From Paenibacillus sp. FSL K6-3182 (GTDB lineage Bacteria > Bacillota > Bacilli > Paenibacillales > Paenibacillaceae), in contig NZ_CP150265.1 in NCBI RefSeq assembly GCF_037976325.1, positions 324,001-388,000 on the forward strand: 64,000 nt of DNA, written 5' to 3'. The translations under genes were made by a program, and so were the position numbers. Positions 63,267 through 64,000 of this stretch are shown in pieces (position 1 is the first letter of the stretch; each line of letters starts with the position of its first letter). Under the pieces are notes generated by a model. It had not been told where the DNA came from and made no database searches. It saw only the letters and a program-made list of their open reading frames with translations.

Positions 63267-63973
63267 CATTTTCAATGAAGCGAGTAAGGGCCATTTTGCA
63301 AAAAGACTATAAAGACGTATCTCGAAACATGTATATAACCACGACATTGATCCTTCCTTTAATCCTTGCTGCTTTTTTTGGGCGCATTGGCGGGAATACC
63401 ATTGATGTACATTATTTGATCATCAATATGGCCTTAATTTTAGTAGCTACTTATGTGCAGTCGGCCTTGGTAGCTGAAGAGAAAGAAAAAAACACATTGC
63501 GCGGACTCATGCTGTCACCGGCGAGTATTTTCGAAATTTTTTGCGGCAAAAGCTTGCTAAGCTTTATTGCGAGCACGGTTATTATTATACTCTCTGCTTT
63601 ACTTACCGATTATCATCCGAAAAACCTATTGGTCATTATCATCGCAATATTTTTATCTTCCGTTTTTTACTTGGGCTTAGGCACGTTCATCGGTTTGCTA
63701 ACCAAATCGGTGATGGAAGCCTCCGTTGCGATCATGCCGGCTTTTGTCATTTTTGCTTTTGGGTCATTGATTACACCGTTGATGGATCAGTATCCAATCC
63801 TGACCATTGCCAATTACATGCCAAACCTGCAGCTGATTGAGCTAGCGAAGCAAGTAGAGGCAGGTGCAGGGCTGGCAGACGTATTGTCCCATTTAGCTAT
63901 TATTTTTGTGTGGATTATTGCGATGTATGCTGTATGCTTGTACGTATACAAAAAACGTATGGTGGACGAATAA
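63263..63973 (+). CDS. ABC-2 type transporter permease
   Basis: A membrane protein of 236 residues with six hydrophobic helices (about 25-45, 52-66, 95-112, 118-142, 147-170, 205-228). VAEEKEKNTLRGLMLSP after the second helix is the typical ABC-2 coupling segment. Its ATG overlaps the ATPase stop (ATGA). It forms an exporter with the upstream ATPase; substrate unknown. Another gene probably follows just outside the window. Confidence 0.9.
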   Translation: MTFSMKRVRAILQKDYKDVSRNMYITTTLILPLILAAFFGRIGGNTIDVHYLIINMALILVATYVQSALVAEEKEKNTLRGLMLSPASIFEIFCGKSLLSFIASTVIIILSALLTDYHPKNLLVIIIAIFLSSVFYLGLGTFIGLLTKSVMEASVAIMPAFVIFAFGSLITPLMDQYPILTIANYMPNLQLIELAKQVEAGAGLADVLSHLAIIFVWIIAMYAVCLYVYKKRMVDE

Positions 63974-63986
63974 AGAAAAGTAGTAT

Positions 63987-64000
63987 ATGAAATGGTGGAC
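63987..64000 (+). CDS. Possible start of a further gene (cut by window end)
   Basis: ATG at 63987 after AAAGAAAAG begins M-K-W-W and runs off the window. It could be a second permease subunit, as is frequent after such genes. Only four codons are seen. Confidence 0.3.

Noticed and set aside
1..64000. CRISPR arrays, tRNA or rRNA genes, prophage
   Set aside because: No spaced identical repeats of 25-40 bases, no cloverleaf or rRNA sequence and no phage structural genes were recognised in the window.

Overview
The window reads as a chromosome segment of a spore-forming, Gram-positive bacterium, most likely Paenibacillus or a close relative (inference). Support comes from a complete GerA-type spore germination receptor operon, strong AGGAGG-type ribosome binding sites with frequent TTG/GTG starts, an S-layer-anchored polysaccharide lyase, many OmpR/NarL two-component systems with ABC transporters, and a wealth of carbohydrate-active enzymes.

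Layout. 1-8.3 kb: a rightward polysaccharide-degradation operon (tail of a GH35-like galactosidase, a 1760-residue surface-anchored PL8 lyase, a GH88 unsaturated glucuronyl hydrolase, a frameshifted small membrane protein gene, a PHP-type metallohydrolase). 8.4-10.3 kb: a leftward GH20-type hexosaminidase. 10.4-12.4 kb: a TetR regulator and an MFS efflux pump that diverge from overlapping promoters, each with an operator in its spacer. 12.6-15.3 kb: an ABC exporter with a DUF1854 partner. 15.5-16.8 kb: a TlpA-like thioredoxin and an MBL-fold hydrolase. 17-22.2 kb: response regulator, histidine kinase and an ABC/FtsX transporter, with phased direct repeats between them. 22.4-26.4 kb: CE7 esterase, secreted GxGYxYP protein, CcdC. 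26.6-38.5 kb: a second sugar locus (truncated PAP2 protein, GH3, two paralogous LacI regulators, a sugar ABC importer whose first permease seems to start at CTG, a BadF-type sugar kinase, GH43).

38.6-41.8 kb is the most striking part. A carboxymuconolactone-decarboxylase/AhpD-like gene is cut in two by about 2.79 kb of AT-rich foreign DNA. Removing it at a shared GG dinucleotide restores an in-frame 131-residue protein. The insert carries a degraded gene, a small membrane protein and a secreted protein, but no recombinase.

41.8-46 kb: Crp/Fnr regulator (probably once co-transcribed with the split gene), luciferase-like monooxygenase, methyltransferase, arylamine N-acetyltransferase and two related long hairpins, one a perfect 48-bp palindrome. 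46.4-52.2 kb: a 1693-residue hybrid of pseudokinase, ATPase, GAF and histidine kinase domains with its NarL-type regulator. 52.2-57 kb: sulfatase, secreted protein, a second OmpR-type two-component system. 57.2-60.9 kb: the GerA/GerB/GerC operon. 61.1 kb to the end: a LytTR regulator fused to a degenerate ABC ATPase, followed by five 21-bp phased repeats that look like its binding array, then an ABC-2 exporter it probably controls.
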